A DNA stretch of 64,000 bases from an uncultured Allobosea sp. (lineage in GTDB: Bacteria; Pseudomonadota; Alphaproteobacteria; Rhizobiales; Beijerinckiaceae): positions 33,303-97,302 of the forward strand of contig NZ_CAMFKW010000015.1 of the NCBI RefSeq assembly GCF_945957345.1. The letters are read 5' to 3'. The stretch's first letter is position 1; every line of letters begins with the position of its first letter. The position numbers and the translations under genes were made by a program. This document shows positions 44,933-53,704 of the stretch, one piece after another. The notes under the pieces were generated by a model. It was not told where the DNA came from and did no database searches. It worked only from the letters and a program-made list of their open reading frames with translations.

Positions 44933-46786
44933 GTGACCAGACCCTCGGGCCGCCTGCAAGCCCTGCAAAACGATATTCTTGAAGATATCGCGCGGGGCGA
45001 GCCTCTGGCCGCGTGCATGGAGCGCTTGTGCCATCGTGCCGAGGCGATATCGCCCGGTGTCATCTGCTCGGTCGTGACGGTCGACGACCAGCAACGCCTC
45101 CAGCCCCTCGCCTCGCCCAGCCTGCCTGCCCATTACGTAAGCTGCATCAAGGGCTTGCCTGCCGGCCCCCAAGTCGGTTCCTGCGGAACCGCAGTCCACC
45201 GCGGCGAACCCGTGGAAGTCGTCGATATCGCCACCGATCCGCTTTGGGCGCCCTATATCAGCCTCGCGTTGCCGCTCGGCCTGCGCGCCTGCTGGTCTAC
45301 GCCGATCAAGGCGCGCGACGGGCGCGTCGTCGGCGCCTTCGCCTTCTATTTCACCAAGCCACGCCGCGCCCGCGAGCTCGAACGTCAGATCGTCGCAACC
45401 TGTGTCCATCTCTGCGCCATCGCCATCGAGCATGACGAGGTCCGCACCCGCAATCACCGGCTCGCCTATTTCGATACGCTGACCGGCCTGCCGAACCGCA
45501 GCCAGTTCAACGGCGCCATCGCCGAAATGAGCGCGGCCGGCCGCAGCTACGGGCTGATGCTCATCGATATCGACCATCTCAAGCTGGTCAACGACACGCT
45601 CGGCCACGCAGCCGGAGACACCTTGATCGCCCAGGTCGGTGCGCGTCTCGACGCCGCGCTGACCGGCTGCCTGACCTGCCGGATCGGTGGCGACGAGTTC
45701 GCGGTCCTCATCTCGGATTGCGAGGGCCCGGTCCGCATGCGCGCCCTCGCCACCGCGGCCCTGGCGGCGATGGCGCCTCCTCTGGAGCACGACGGGCACA
45801 CGCTCCAACCCGGCATCACGATCGGCGGCGCGCTCGCCGGAGCGGACGGGTTGGACAGCGTCACGCTGCGGCAGAACGCCGATCTCGCACTCTACCATGC
45901 CAAGGAAACCCGGCGCGGACGCTATGTCCGCTTTCGCCGTCAGCTGCGCAGCGCGATGATGCAGCGCCTCCATGTTCGCCAGGACGTCAATGGCGCGCTC
46001 GGCGATGAGCGCATCATCCCCTATTACCAGCCGGTCATCCGCCTCGACACCGCCGAGGTCGTCGGCCTCGAGGCCCTGGCCCGGATGCGCCGCGACGATG
46101 GCCGCATCGTCACCGCCGGCGAATTCCAGGATGCGCTCCGCGATCCGAAGATCGCCCATCGCACCACCACGCAGATGCTGACGGCCGTCGCCGCCGACAT
46201 GGCCGAATGGCGGGCCAGCGGCCTGAATTTCCAGCATGTCGCGGTCAACGTCACCTCGGCCGATTTCCAGAAGGGCGATCTGGTGCAGCGCGCCGCCCGC
46301 ATCCTGGAAAAGGCCGCAGTGCCGATGCGGCATCTCGTGGTCGAGGTCACCGAGCAGGTCTTCATGGGCGGTCGCAAGGACGGCGTCGCGCGTACCATGG
46401 AGGCGCTGCGCGCCTGCGGCTCGCCGGTCGCACTCGACGATTTCGGCACCGGCTTCGCCTCGCTGACCCATCTGCTCGACTTCCCGATCGACATCATCAA
46501 GATCGACCGTTCCTTCGTCGGTTCGATCGACAGCGGCACCCGCAGCGAGATCATCATCGAGGCCTTGCTGACGATGACCCACCGCCTCGGCATGAAGATC
46601 GTCGCGGAAGGTATCGAAACGCAGGCGCAGGCCGAGCGCCTCGCTGAAATGGGCTGCCTGCTCGGACAGGGCTATCTGTATTCCCCGGCGGTTCCCGCCT
46701 CGGTCATCCGCGAATGGCTGCTGCGTTTCGCCCGGCCCGCGCAGGCGCCAGCCCTCGCTCCCGGCCTCGTCGCGGACGCGGCTTGA
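44933..46786 (+). CDS. GAF-GGDEF-EAL cyclic-di-GMP protein
   Basis: 617 residues from a GTG. A GAF sensor covers about 15-170 (GSCGTAVHRGEPVEVVDI). The GGDEF domain has an intact active site RIGGDEFAVL near 245. The EAL domain has GLEALARM near 380, EVTEQ, DDFGTGFASL and VAEGIETQAQ, so the phosphodiesterase residues look present. Both synthesis and hydrolysis may occur, or one domain may regulate the other. No membrane segment, hence a cytosolic sensor. Confidence 0.94.
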   Translation: MTRPSGRLQALQNDILEDIARGEPLAACMERLCHRAEAISPGVICSVVTVDDQQRLQPLASPSLPAHYVSCIKGLPAGPQVGSCGTAVHRGEPVEVVDIATDPLWAPYISLALPLGLRACWSTPIKARDGRVVGAFAFYFTKPRRARELERQIVATCVHLCAIAIEHDEVRTRNHRLAYFDTLTGLPNRSQFNGAIAEMSAAGRSYGLMLIDIDHLKLVNDTLGHAAGDTLIAQVGARLDAALTGCLTCRIGGDEFAVLISDCEGPVRMRALATAALAAMAPPLEHDGHTLQPGITIGGALAGADGLDSVTLRQNADLALYHAKETRRGRYVRFRRQLRSAMMQRLHVRQDVNGALGDERIIPYYQPVIRLDTAEVVGLEALARMRRDDGRIVTAGEFQDALRDPKIAHRTTTQMLTAVAADMAEWRASGLNFQHVAVNVTSADFQKGDLVQRAARILEKAAVPMRHLVVEVTEQVFMGGRKDGVARTMEALRACGSPVALDDFGTGFASLTHLLDFPIDIIKIDRSFVGSIDSGTRSEIIIEALLTMTHRLGMKIVAEGIETQAQAERLAEMGCLLGQGYLYSPAVPASVIREWLLRFARPAQAPALAPGLVADAA

Positions 46787-46873
46787 CCCGGACTTGAGAT
46801 CGCGGCGATTTTCGCCTATGAGCACTCCTGCGTTCGGCTGACACCCTTGGAGGCTCTGAACGCACCATCCGAT

Positions 46874-46891
46874 GGCCGCCACGAGGCGGCC
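46874..46891 (+). promoter_or_regulatory. Hairpin in rplY leader
   Basis: GGCCGCC-ACGA-GGCGGCC, 30 nt before the rplY start, then TTGTCATTTT. It may be an attenuator, a ribosomal-protein leader or simply structure. Function inferred from position only. Confidence 0.35.
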
Positions 46892-46921
46892 TTGTCATTT
46901 TACAAGTCAAGGACATCCAAC

Positions 46922-47542
46922 ATGACCGCCGTGAAGCAAATCGAGGCTTCGGCGCGCGCACAGGTCGGCAAGGGGGCCGCCCGTGCTGTTCGCCGCCAGG
47001 GCCAGACGCCTGCCGTGATCTATGGTGGGGGCGCCGCTCCCGAAGCCATCGCGCTCGACGCCAACAAGACCCGCCAGCTGATTTTCGGCGGCCACTTCCT
47101 GACCACGATCTTCGAGATCAGCGTCGCCGGTAAGAAGCAGCGCGTCATTCCGCGCGATTACCAGCTCGACCCGGTCAAGGATTTCCCGATCCATGTCGAC
47201 TTCCTGCGCGTCGCCAAGGGCCAGACCGTCACGGTCCAGGTCCCGGTTCACGTCGTCGGCCAGGAGCAGAGCCCCGGCGTCAAGAGCGGCGGCCTGGTCC
47301 AGATCGTCGAGCACAGCCTCGAAGTCACCGTCGAGCCCGACGCCATTCCGGAATCCATCGACGTCTCGGTCGCCGGCCTGAACGTCGGCGACTCCATCCA
47401 TGCCGACGCGATCAAGCTCCCGGCGGGCGCCAAGCTCTCCGTTGGCGCTGACGCCACGATCGTCTCGATCACCCCGCCGACCGTCGAGGCCGAGCCGGCC
47501 GCTGACGCGGCTGCCGAGGCTGCTCCGGAAGCCAAGGCCTGA
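46922..47542 (+). CDS. rplY: 50S ribosomal protein bL25 (Ctc/TL5 type)
   Basis: 206 residues: L25 domain with KQIEASARAQVGKGAARAVR and PAVIYGGG, followed by the TL5/Ctc C-terminal beta domain and an acidic Ala/Glu tail (EAEPAADAAAEAAPEAKA). Binds 5S rRNA. The ATG at 46922 starts a protein with the usual N-terminus. It precedes pth, a conserved pairing. Confidence 0.95.
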   Translation: MTAVKQIEASARAQVGKGAARAVRRQGQTPAVIYGGGAAPEAIALDANKTRQLIFGGHFLTTIFEISVAGKKQRVIPRDYQLDPVKDFPIHVDFLRVAKGQTVTVQVPVHVVGQEQSPGVKSGGLVQIVEHSLEVTVEPDAIPESIDVSVAGLNVGDSIHADAIKLPAGAKLSVGADATIVSITPPTVEAEPAADAAAEAAPEAKA

Positions 47543-47588
47543 TGAAACGGCGCCAACCGGCGCCGCTTCCATTCGGAACGATCACGAG

Positions 47589-47614
47589 ACGGCCGGGCAA
47601 GCCCCGGCCGTTTT
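47589..47614 (+). terminator. Hairpin with T-run between rplY and pth
   Basis: ACGGCCGGG/CCCGGCCGT with a 5-nt loop followed by TTTT, 46 nt beyond the rplY stop and 34 nt before pth. It could terminate or attenuate rplY readthrough into pth. Confidence 0.65.
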
Positions 47615-47647
47615 GCTATGTATCGATAAGCTTGCCGGAGTCCCGCC

Positions 47648-48262
47648 ATGCTGATCTTCGCCGGCCTCGGCAATCCCGGCGCGCGCTATGCCCGCAACCG
47701 GCACAATATCGGCTTCATGGCCGTGGACGAGATCGCGCGTCTGCACCGTGCTTCGCCCTGGCGCGCCCGCTTCCAGGCCGAGGCCTGCGAGGCGACGATC
47801 GGCGGCGAGAAGGTCATCCTGCTCAAGCCGCAAACCTATATGAATGAGTCGGGCCGTTCGATCGGCGAAGCCGCGCGCTTCTTCAAGATCGCGCCGGCCG
47901 ATGTCGTCGTCTTCCATGACGAGCTCGACCTCGCCCCCGCAAAGCTGCGCGTGAAGCTCGGCGGCGGCAATGCCGGCCATAACGGCCTGCGCTCGACCAC
48001 TGCGGCGATCGGCAACGACTACCGCCGCGTCCGGATGGGCATCGGCCATCCCGGCGACAAGGCGCTGGTCCATGCCTATGTGCTCAACGATTTCGGCAAG
48101 TCGGAGCAGCCCTGGGTCGAGGATCTCTGCACCGCCTGCGCCGATCATGCCGCCCCGCTCGCGGCCCATGACGACACCGGCTTCCAGAACAAGGTCCATC
48201 TCTTCATGGACGCGCGCGGCCACGCCGCCGTGAAGCGCCTCGGCGAGAAGAGCGACGACTGA
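47648..48262 (+). CDS. pth: Peptidyl-tRNA hydrolase
   Basis: 204 residues. [18 protein letters not shown] with catalytic His19, [26 protein letters not shown] with catalytic Asp91, and [11 protein letters not shown]. Releases peptides from peptidyl-tRNA. Confidence 0.97.
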   Translation: MLIFAGLGNPGARYARNRHNIGFMAVDEIARLHRASPWRARFQAEACEATIGGEKVILLKPQTYMNESGRSIGEAARFFKIAPADVVVFHDELDLAPAKLRVKLGGGNAGHNGLRSTTAAIGNDYRRVRMGIGHPGDKALVHAYVLNDFGKSEQPWVEDLCTACADHAAPLAAHDDTGFQNKVHLFMDARGHAAVKRLGEKSDD

Positions 48263-48268
48263 TTTCGC

Positions 48269-48874
48269 TTAGAGCGGCAGCTTGGCGCCCGCCTTCGCCA
48301 CCGTGACGCGGCTCGTGCTGTAGCTGCCGTCGGCCTGCCGGCTCGCCGTCATCGCGACCTGGGCACCGGGCTTCAGCTCGCTCGCCTCGGCCGGCGCCGC
48401 CATCAGGATCGTCGCTTCCGGCGTGATCACGACCTTCTGCTCGCCACCGGGATAGCTCAGCACCAGATTGGCGCCGTCGACCTTGGAGACGGTCTCAGCC
48501 ACCGTCGCATTGGTCATCGTCGCATCCGGCAGCACGCCCCAGGGTCGATGCCCCTCGCCCGTGCCGCGCATCGCCTCCGGGAAGATCACGACCTGCACGG
48601 CCAGGAGCGTTCCATCCGGTTGCGGCTTGGCGCCGACGCCGATGAAGCTGCCCTTGGCGATATCGGAGGCTTTCGCCGCCACCATGCCGCCGACCGAAAA
48701 ACCCGGCGCGAGCGCGACCTTGACGTCCCGCCCGTCCGCCGCCTTGAGCTCCAGCGTCGTCCCTTGCATGCGCTCGACCGTGCCGCGCAGCCGCGTCCCC
48801 GGCGCCTGGGCCAGGGCGATGCCGCCAGCAAGGGCCAAGATCGAGAGAGTGAGAGCAGGACGAAAACACTTCAT
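48269..48874 (-). CDS. Periplasmic DUF5666-like OB-fold protein
   Basis: 201 residues from the ATG at 48874, inside a longer frame that lacks a signal. Signal peptide MKCFRPALTLSILALAGGIALA. The mature part repeats small OB-like segments (TRLRGTVERMQGTTLELKA, VSKVDGANLVLSYPGGEQK). Function unknown; a metal or stress role is possible. Convergent with pth. Confidence 0.75.
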   Translation of the reverse strand: MKCFRPALTLSILALAGGIALAQAPGTRLRGTVERMQGTTLELKAADGRDVKVALAPGFSVGGMVAAKASDIAKGSFIGVGAKPQPDGTLLAVQVVIFPEAMRGTGEGHRPWGVLPDATMTNATVAETVSKVDGANLVLSYPGGEQKVVITPEATILMAAPAEASELKPGAQVAMTASRQADGSYSTSRVTVAKAGAKLPL

Positions 48875-49083
48875 GACGAGGCTCCGAACGGCGCGGATAA
48901 TGCGACGGGCCCGATCCAGCACCCGCATCCGCCGCACCGCCATGCACGTTCGCGTGAGGGACACGGCCGCCATAAGGCGCGCGGTACTTGTCTTTATCGC
49001 GCAAGCCCCCCAATAAGGCCGCAACTTTCAAAGCTTCACGCCCGGCGGCAGCTATCCGCCACGGGCAACGGAACAGGCGACCC

Positions 49084-50181
49084 ATGGGTTTCAAATGCGG
49101 TATCGTCGGCCTGCCGAATGTCGGCAAGTCGACCCTCTTCAATGCGCTGACGCAGACGGCCGCGGCCCAGGCCGCGAACTACCCGTTCTGCACGATCGAA
49201 CCGAATGTCGGTGACGTCGCCGTGCCCGACGAGCGGCTGGAGAAGCTCGCGGCCATCGCCGGTTCCAAGGAGATCATCCCGACGCGATTGACCTTCGTCG
49301 ACATCGCCGGCCTCGTGCGCGGCGCCTCGCGCGGCGAAGGCCTAGGCAACCAGTTCCTCGCCAATATCCGCGAATGCGACGCCATCGCCCATGTCGTACG
49401 CTGCTTCGAGGATGGCGACATCACCCATGTCGAGGGCAAGGTCTCGCCGGTCGACGATATCGAGACGATCGAGACCGAGCTGATGCTCGCGGATCTCGAC
49501 AGCCTCGAGAAGCGCGTGCTGCCGCTGGAGAAGAAGGCAAAGTCCGGCGACAAGGAGGCCAAGGAAGCGGTCGACCTGATGAACCGCTGCCTCACCCTGC
49601 TGCGCGAAGGCAAGCCCGCCCGCCTCGTCCAGCTCTCGGCCGAGGAACGCCGCCCGTTCGAATTGCTCGGCCTGCTCTCCTCCAAGCCCGTGCTCTATGT
49701 CTGCAATGTCGAGGAAGCCAGCGCCGACAAGGGCAACAGCTTCTCCGAGCTGGTGAAGAAGCGCGCCGCCGAGGAAGGCGCGGTCGCGGTCGTCGTCTCC
49801 GCCAAGATCGAGAGCGAGATCGCCGTCCTGCCGGCCGAGGAGCAGACCGAGTATCTGGAGGCCGTCGGCCTCGACGAACCCGGCCTGAACCGCGTGATCC
49901 GCGCCGGCTACGCCCTGCTCCATCTCGTCACCTATTTCACGGTCGGCCCGAAGGAAGCCCGCGCCTGGACGATCGAAAAGGGCACCAAGGGACCGCAAGC
50001 CGCAGGCGTGATCCATACCGATTTCGAGAAGGGCTATATCCGCGCCGAGACCATCGCCTTCGACGATTACGTCACCCATAAGGGCGAGGCCGGTGCGCGC
50101 GAGGCCGGCAAGTTCCGCCTCGAGGGCAAGGAGTATGTCGTCGCGGACGGCGACGTGCTGCATTTCCGCTTCGCGAACTGA
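49084..50181 (+). CDS. ychF: Redox-regulated GTPase/ATPase YchF
   Basis: 365 residues. Walker A GLPNVGKSTLFNAL, switch regions FVDIAGLVRGASRGEGLGNQ, and NVEE in the NxxE nucleotide-specificity position associated with ATP preference in YchF/Ola1. TGS domain at the end (TFFTVGPKEARAWT-like region, GYIRAETIAFDDYV). Confidence 0.96.
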   Translation: MGFKCGIVGLPNVGKSTLFNALTQTAAAQAANYPFCTIEPNVGDVAVPDERLEKLAAIAGSKEIIPTRLTFVDIAGLVRGASRGEGLGNQFLANIRECDAIAHVVRCFEDGDITHVEGKVSPVDDIETIETELMLADLDSLEKRVLPLEKKAKSGDKEAKEAVDLMNRCLTLLREGKPARLVQLSAEERRPFELLGLLSSKPVLYVCNVEEASADKGNSFSELVKKRAAEEGAVAVVVSAKIESEIAVLPAEEQTEYLEAVGLDEPGLNRVIRAGYALLHLVTYFTVGPKEARAWTIEKGTKGPQAAGVIHTDFEKGYIRAETIAFDDYVTHKGEAGAREAGKFRLEGKEYVVADGDVLHFRFAN

Positions 50182-50195
50182 AGAGCCCGCCGGCG

Positions 50196-51209
50196 ATGTC
50201 GTATTTCGAGGATTTCGTTCCGGGCCAGAGCGCACGTTCGCGCAGCCTCGACGTCTCGCAGGACGACATCGTCGCCTTCGCCTCGCGCTATGACGCGCAG
50301 GATTTCCATGTCGATCCGGAGGCCGCCAGGACGAGCTTCGTCGGCCGCCTGATCGGCTCGGGCTGGCATAGCTGCTCGCTGCTGATGCGCCTGCTGGCGG
50401 AGGATTTCCTGCTCGACGCCGCCAGCATGGGCGCGCCGGGCATCGACGAGGTGAAGTGGCTGCGCCCTCTCCTGCCAGGCGACAGCGTCAGTGCCCGCCG
50501 CACTGTTCTGGAAAGCAAGGCCTCGCGCTCCCGCCCCGAAATGGGCCTCGTTCGCTTCCGGCTCGAACTCCTCAATCAGCGCGACGAACCGATCCTGGAG
50601 CAAACCAACTGGATCATGTTCGGCCGTAAGGGTTCGGATATCGGCAAGCATCCGGCCGGTCCTTGGCTCGACCATGCGCCGATCTACGAGCGCCCGGCCG
50701 TCGAAAGCCCGCTGGAAGCGCCCACAGAGCCGCCGGGACCGACGCGCTTCTTCGAGGAGCTCTCGGTCGGCGAGAGCCACGAACTCGGCAGCTTCGTCTT
50801 TACGGCGGATGAGATCGTCGCCTTCGCCCGCAGCTTCGATCCCCAGCCCTTCCACATGGACGAGGCGGCGGCACGCAACAGCTCCTTCGGCCGGCTTGCC
50901 GCCTCGGGCTGGCACACGGCGGCCGTCTGGATGGCCTGCATGGTCCAGCACCGCAAGAGCCAGATCGCCGCGGCGCCGGACCGCGTTGCCCGCCTTGGTC
51001 CCTCCCCCGGTTTCAAGAATCTGCGCTGGACGAAGCCGGTCTTCGCCGGAGACCGGATCACCTATCGCTCCGAGGTCGTGGATAAGCGCGAGAGCGCCTC
51101 GCGGCCGCAATGGGGCCTGTTTTTCCACCGCAACACCGGCGTGAACCAGAACGACGAAGAGGTCTTCAGCTTCGACGGCTGCGTGTTCGTCGAGCGGAGA
51201 CCGAGATAA
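50196..51209 (+). CDS. Protein with two tandem MaoC (hot-dog) domains
   Basis: 337 residues. First MaoC domain about 1-150 (DDIVAFASRYDAQDFHVDPE, GRLIGSGWHS) and a second about 185-337 (DEIVAFARSFDPQPFHMDEA, GRLAASGWHTAA). The hydratase motif D-x-FH, with its H, is present in both, which suggests a double hot-dog enoyl-CoA hydratase or related hydratase. 14 nt from ychF. Confidence 0.9.
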   Translation: MSYFEDFVPGQSARSRSLDVSQDDIVAFASRYDAQDFHVDPEAARTSFVGRLIGSGWHSCSLLMRLLAEDFLLDAASMGAPGIDEVKWLRPLLPGDSVSARRTVLESKASRSRPEMGLVRFRLELLNQRDEPILEQTNWIMFGRKGSDIGKHPAGPWLDHAPIYERPAVESPLEAPTEPPGPTRFFEELSVGESHELGSFVFTADEIVAFARSFDPQPFHMDEAAARNSSFGRLAASGWHTAAVWMACMVQHRKSQIAAAPDRVARLGPSPGFKNLRWTKPVFAGDRITYRSEVVDKRESASRPQWGLFFHRNTGVNQNDEEVFSFDGCVFVERRPR

Positions 51210-51292
51210 ACCCCTTTGAAATCAATGTCATATAACGCGATAAGCGGATTCCAATTCTCGGAAATCTACGCAGCAGCTACGAACCGGAAGAT

Positions 51293-51576
51293 TCAATCAC
51301 GCTTGGTTTCCGGGCCTGCATGCGCTGCTTCGGCCTCATCTGAGGGCCCCGATTCGTTGGCTGAAACAGCATCGTCAGCTATCAGGTCGGGCACCCGCAC
51401 GCCAATGGCATTGGCCAGCTCGTAGAGCGAGATGATCGTCGGGTTCGTCGACCGCGCTCAAGGCTGCTGATGTACCATTAGCTGAAGCCGGAGCGCCTCT
51501 CGACCTGCTCCTGAGGCAGGTCGCGCTCTTGCCGTAGTCGCGCAAAATTCTCTCCGACCAGCTTGCGCATGTCCAT
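51293..51576 (-). pseudogene. Broken XRE-family helix-turn-helix regulator
   Basis: The minus strand reads MDMRKLVGENFARLRQERDL, PQEQVERRSGFS, then TAA (complement of 51478-51480). It resumes with WYISSLERGRR and, after a one-base deletion near 51445, ISLYELANAIGVRVPDLIAD in a shifted frame. The recognition helix and conserved NPT-IISLYELA block are clearly XRE-like. An intact gene would be about 94 residues. A nonsense mutation and a frameshift make it non-functional. Confidence 0.85.
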
Positions 51577-51611
51577 GCGCTCACAGCTGGTAATTTCCGG
51601 CGGGCTCGATC

Positions 51612-51627
51612 ACCAGTTATAATTGGT
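51612..51627. promoter_or_regulatory. Near-perfect 16-bp dyad upstream of XRE pseudogene
   Basis: ACCAGTTATAATTGGT is palindromic but for one mismatched pair, lies 36 nt upstream of the pseudogene start and faces the second pseudogene. Typical XRE autoregulatory operator shape; it may now be orphaned. Confidence 0.45.
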
Positions 51628-51668
51628 AATACGGGTTACGGCGGCATCGACGGCTAGGAGACACAGCG

Positions 51669-52073
51669 TTGAGGGTCTTCAGTACTCGTTTGGCACTCGC
51701 GATGTGCGTGGGCGTCACTCAGCTTCAATCCTATGCAATCGCGGCCGAGCCAAATGTAAACGTCATATGAACGGCCAAGCAAGCCGCATATCACGTCTAC
51801 ATTCGAGAGCATCAGAAATGGGAACTCGGAGTTGATACTGCTGACAAGGCATTCCTCATCCAAAACTCAGGCAAAAGCACCAACTCCGCATGGAACGGCA
51901 AACGCCTGATAGAGGTCGACGACGAAACACTCTCTGTTGAAGATTACGGATGTGGCCGGGATTTTTCCGGGTCGTAGTTGGTATGCAAGACAAACAGGGA
52001 ATTCGAATCGACCGTGTTCCGATTCAACGTGATCATGTTGAAATTTGACGCCACTCAATACAGTTCCGATTGA
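51669..52073 (+). pseudogene. Broken small secreted protein with two in-frame stops
   Basis: A TTG start with AGGAG 8 nt upstream opens a frame of 134 codons interrupted by TGA at 51768-51770 and TAG at 51975-51977. The first segment is a signal peptide (VFSTRLALAMCVGVTQLQSY then AIAAEPN). The rest (QAAYHVYIREHQKWELGVDT and following) stays in one frame throughout, with no frameshift. It lies divergent from the broken regulator. Unrecognised family. Confidence 0.72.
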
Positions 52074-52191
52074 CTCTCAGATCGCGCCGGGGTCGCGTTA
52101 GTTTACAAATTTGGCGGTTGCAAAAAGCGGGAATCCGCAAAAAAGGATTGAGCGATATTCCAGAATTGAGAGCCGACCCTTGGGGGGAATT

Positions 52192-52671
52192 ATGAGGTTT
52201 GCGGGTAACGTGATCTGGTTCGTGCTCGGTGGTGCGATTACGGGCCTAATTTGGCTCATTGGAGCGGTTGTCTTTGCTATTTCGATTGTAGGCCTGCCGC
52301 TCTCACGCGCCGCGCTGGAAATGGCAAAGATGTCTGCCTTTCCGTTTGGAAAGGATGTCGTTCACATCCGAGAGTTGGACGGAAAGGGCCTCACTCTCAC
52401 GACGGGCGCCACCGGCACCCTCGGCTTCATTGCCAACGTTGTGTGGGCCTGCACGTTTGGGCTTATCCTCTTCATCTCTTACATCATCGCCGGCATCATC
52501 AACTGCCTAACCATCATCGGCATTCCCTTCGGAATCCAATCGTTCAAGCTCGCGGGCTTGTCCTTTTGGCCGGTCGGCAGACGCGTCGTTTCCCGAGAGC
52601 TGGCAGCGGTGGCGCGACAGCATGCAGCCGAAGAGCAGTTCAAGAAGCTGCGCGGACCGCGGATAGCGTAG
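52192..52671 (+). CDS. yccF: YccF-family inner membrane protein
   Basis: 159 residues. Two YccF (DUF307) repeats: RFAGNVIWFVLGGAITGLIW with SIVGLPLSRAALEMAKMSAF, and IANVVWACTFGLILFISYII with CLTIIGIPFGIQSFKLAGLS. About four membrane segments. GGGGGGA precedes the ATG. Function undefined in the family. Confidence 0.88.
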   Translation: MRFAGNVIWFVLGGAITGLIWLIGAVVFAISIVGLPLSRAALEMAKMSAFPFGKDVVHIRELDGKGLTLTTGATGTLGFIANVVWACTFGLILFISYIIAGIINCLTIIGIPFGIQSFKLAGLSFWPVGRRVVSRELAAVARQHAAEEQFKKLRGPRIA

Positions 52672-52688
52672 GGAGAAAAGCCGCTATC

Positions 52689-52868
52689 ATGAGGCTAAAA
52701 CATGTTGCGCTAGCGGGCCTGTTCGCAATCGCTTTGGGCGCTCTCTTTCCGACAGCCACATTGAGCCAATCACCCGGCACGGAATTGGAAAGGCTTAATT
52801 GGTATTACGGGCCAAACGGCGAAGCTGCGTACCAGAAGCGTTGGCATGTTTGTCGCCCAGACAGTTAA
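52689..52868 (+). CDS. Short secreted peptide, possibly truncated
   Basis: 59 residues: signal peptide MRLKHVALAGLFAIALGALF ending near LSQSPG, then WYYGPNGEAAYQKRWHVCRP. AGGGAGA is 10 nt before the ATG. After the TAA the same frame stays open for 29 codons before a TGA near 52960, so it may be the remnant of a longer protein. Unknown function. Confidence 0.55.
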   Translation: MRLKHVALAGLFAIALGALFPTATLSQSPGTELERLNWYYGPNGEAAYQKRWHVCRPDS

Positions 52869-52978
52869 AGATTAATAAGCTCTGCCGGAACCGCCAATGA
52901 TTACAGCCTTCTATGGTGCGTGGGACTCTACGACCGATCAGTCTGGGAGCAAGGTTGAACAGAACCAGGCGGTCGCCG

Positions 52979-53476
52979 CTATTTTGACAGAACATTCCCT
53001 AAAACCACGCGACAATTTTCGCGAATGACCCGCGCATTGCCCGATCTCCCGTTTCGCTCAACCGATGCCTTACAGGAATATCCATCGGCAGACGGATAGA
53101 CCAAAATCGATTGCCGAAGGCGAATCCCCCTACGATTGGTCCATTCTCTCATCACGCCGTTCCCGATCCAGCGAAAGGCGGCACCCTGGCCATCATTGGA
53201 TCCATCCTCTTCGCTGACGCTATCCCGATTTCGATGATCGCCGCGTCGGCCGTTATCCATCGAAAGTCGATGAAATATACGCCCCTTAGTTGAGAAATAG
53301 AGCTCATCATGCCATTTATTATTGAAGCTTCCAGAGCGCTTGCTTAATACTTCTTCCTCGTAATCTGAAACAATAGAGCGCCCTTCCAGCGCGGAAAATC
53401 CAGGCGTCTGAGCGCTTGTCTGCCCGACTACGCAGATAGCGAGCGATAATCCAAGCAGAATACGTCTCATCATCAT
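52979..53476 (-). CDS. Secreted protein of unknown function
   Basis: 165 residues from the ATG at 53476 (earlier ATG at 53530 precedes a non-signal stretch). Signal peptide MMMRRILLGLSLAICVVGQT ending near SAQ. The mature part SALEGRSIVSDYEEEVLSKR, ELYFSTKGRIFHR and a conserved Arg/Gly-rich end resemble rhizobial hypothetical periplasmic proteins. Codon use is less GC-biased than core genes. Divergent from the caspase gene. Confidence 0.65.
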   Translation of the reverse strand: MMMRRILLGLSLAICVVGQTSAQTPGFSALEGRSIVSDYEEEVLSKRSGSFNNKWHDELYFSTKGRIFHRLSMDNGRRGDHRNRDSVSEEDGSNDGQGAAFRWIGNGVMREWTNRRGIRLRQSILVYPSADGYSCKASVERNGRSGNARVIRENCRVVLGNVLSK

Positions 53477-53704
53477 TTTGGTCTCCGCAATGATATATAT
53501 TCGCCGATATACATTGCTGAAAATTGGCAACTCCGATGCGAGGTCGTCAAGAGAGGAATTCTCACGTCAAACGGACCGCGCGCACCGAAAGAGCGTTCAC
53601 GGCTAACCTGGATGCCATAGATTTTCTTCCATGTCCTAAAGGCATGCAATAGGGTGTATTTGAATGGCTTATCCGCGACCAGCGGTCCGTCGGGGAGACG
53701 CTCT

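Noticed and set aside
44879..46882. 667-codon frame antisense to the GGDEF-EAL gene
   Set aside because: The sense gene carries complete GGDEF and EAL motifs. The antisense frame has no ribosome site or domain.
51623..51835. Alternative 70-residue frame over the secreted-protein pseudogene
   Set aside because: The overlapping frame from the TTG at 51669 has a ribosome site and signal peptide and explains the sequence better, despite its stops.
51669..52073. Selenocysteine or other recoding at the internal TGA
   Set aside because: A second stop (TAG) follows in the same frame and no selenocysteine insertion structure was seen, so decay is simpler.
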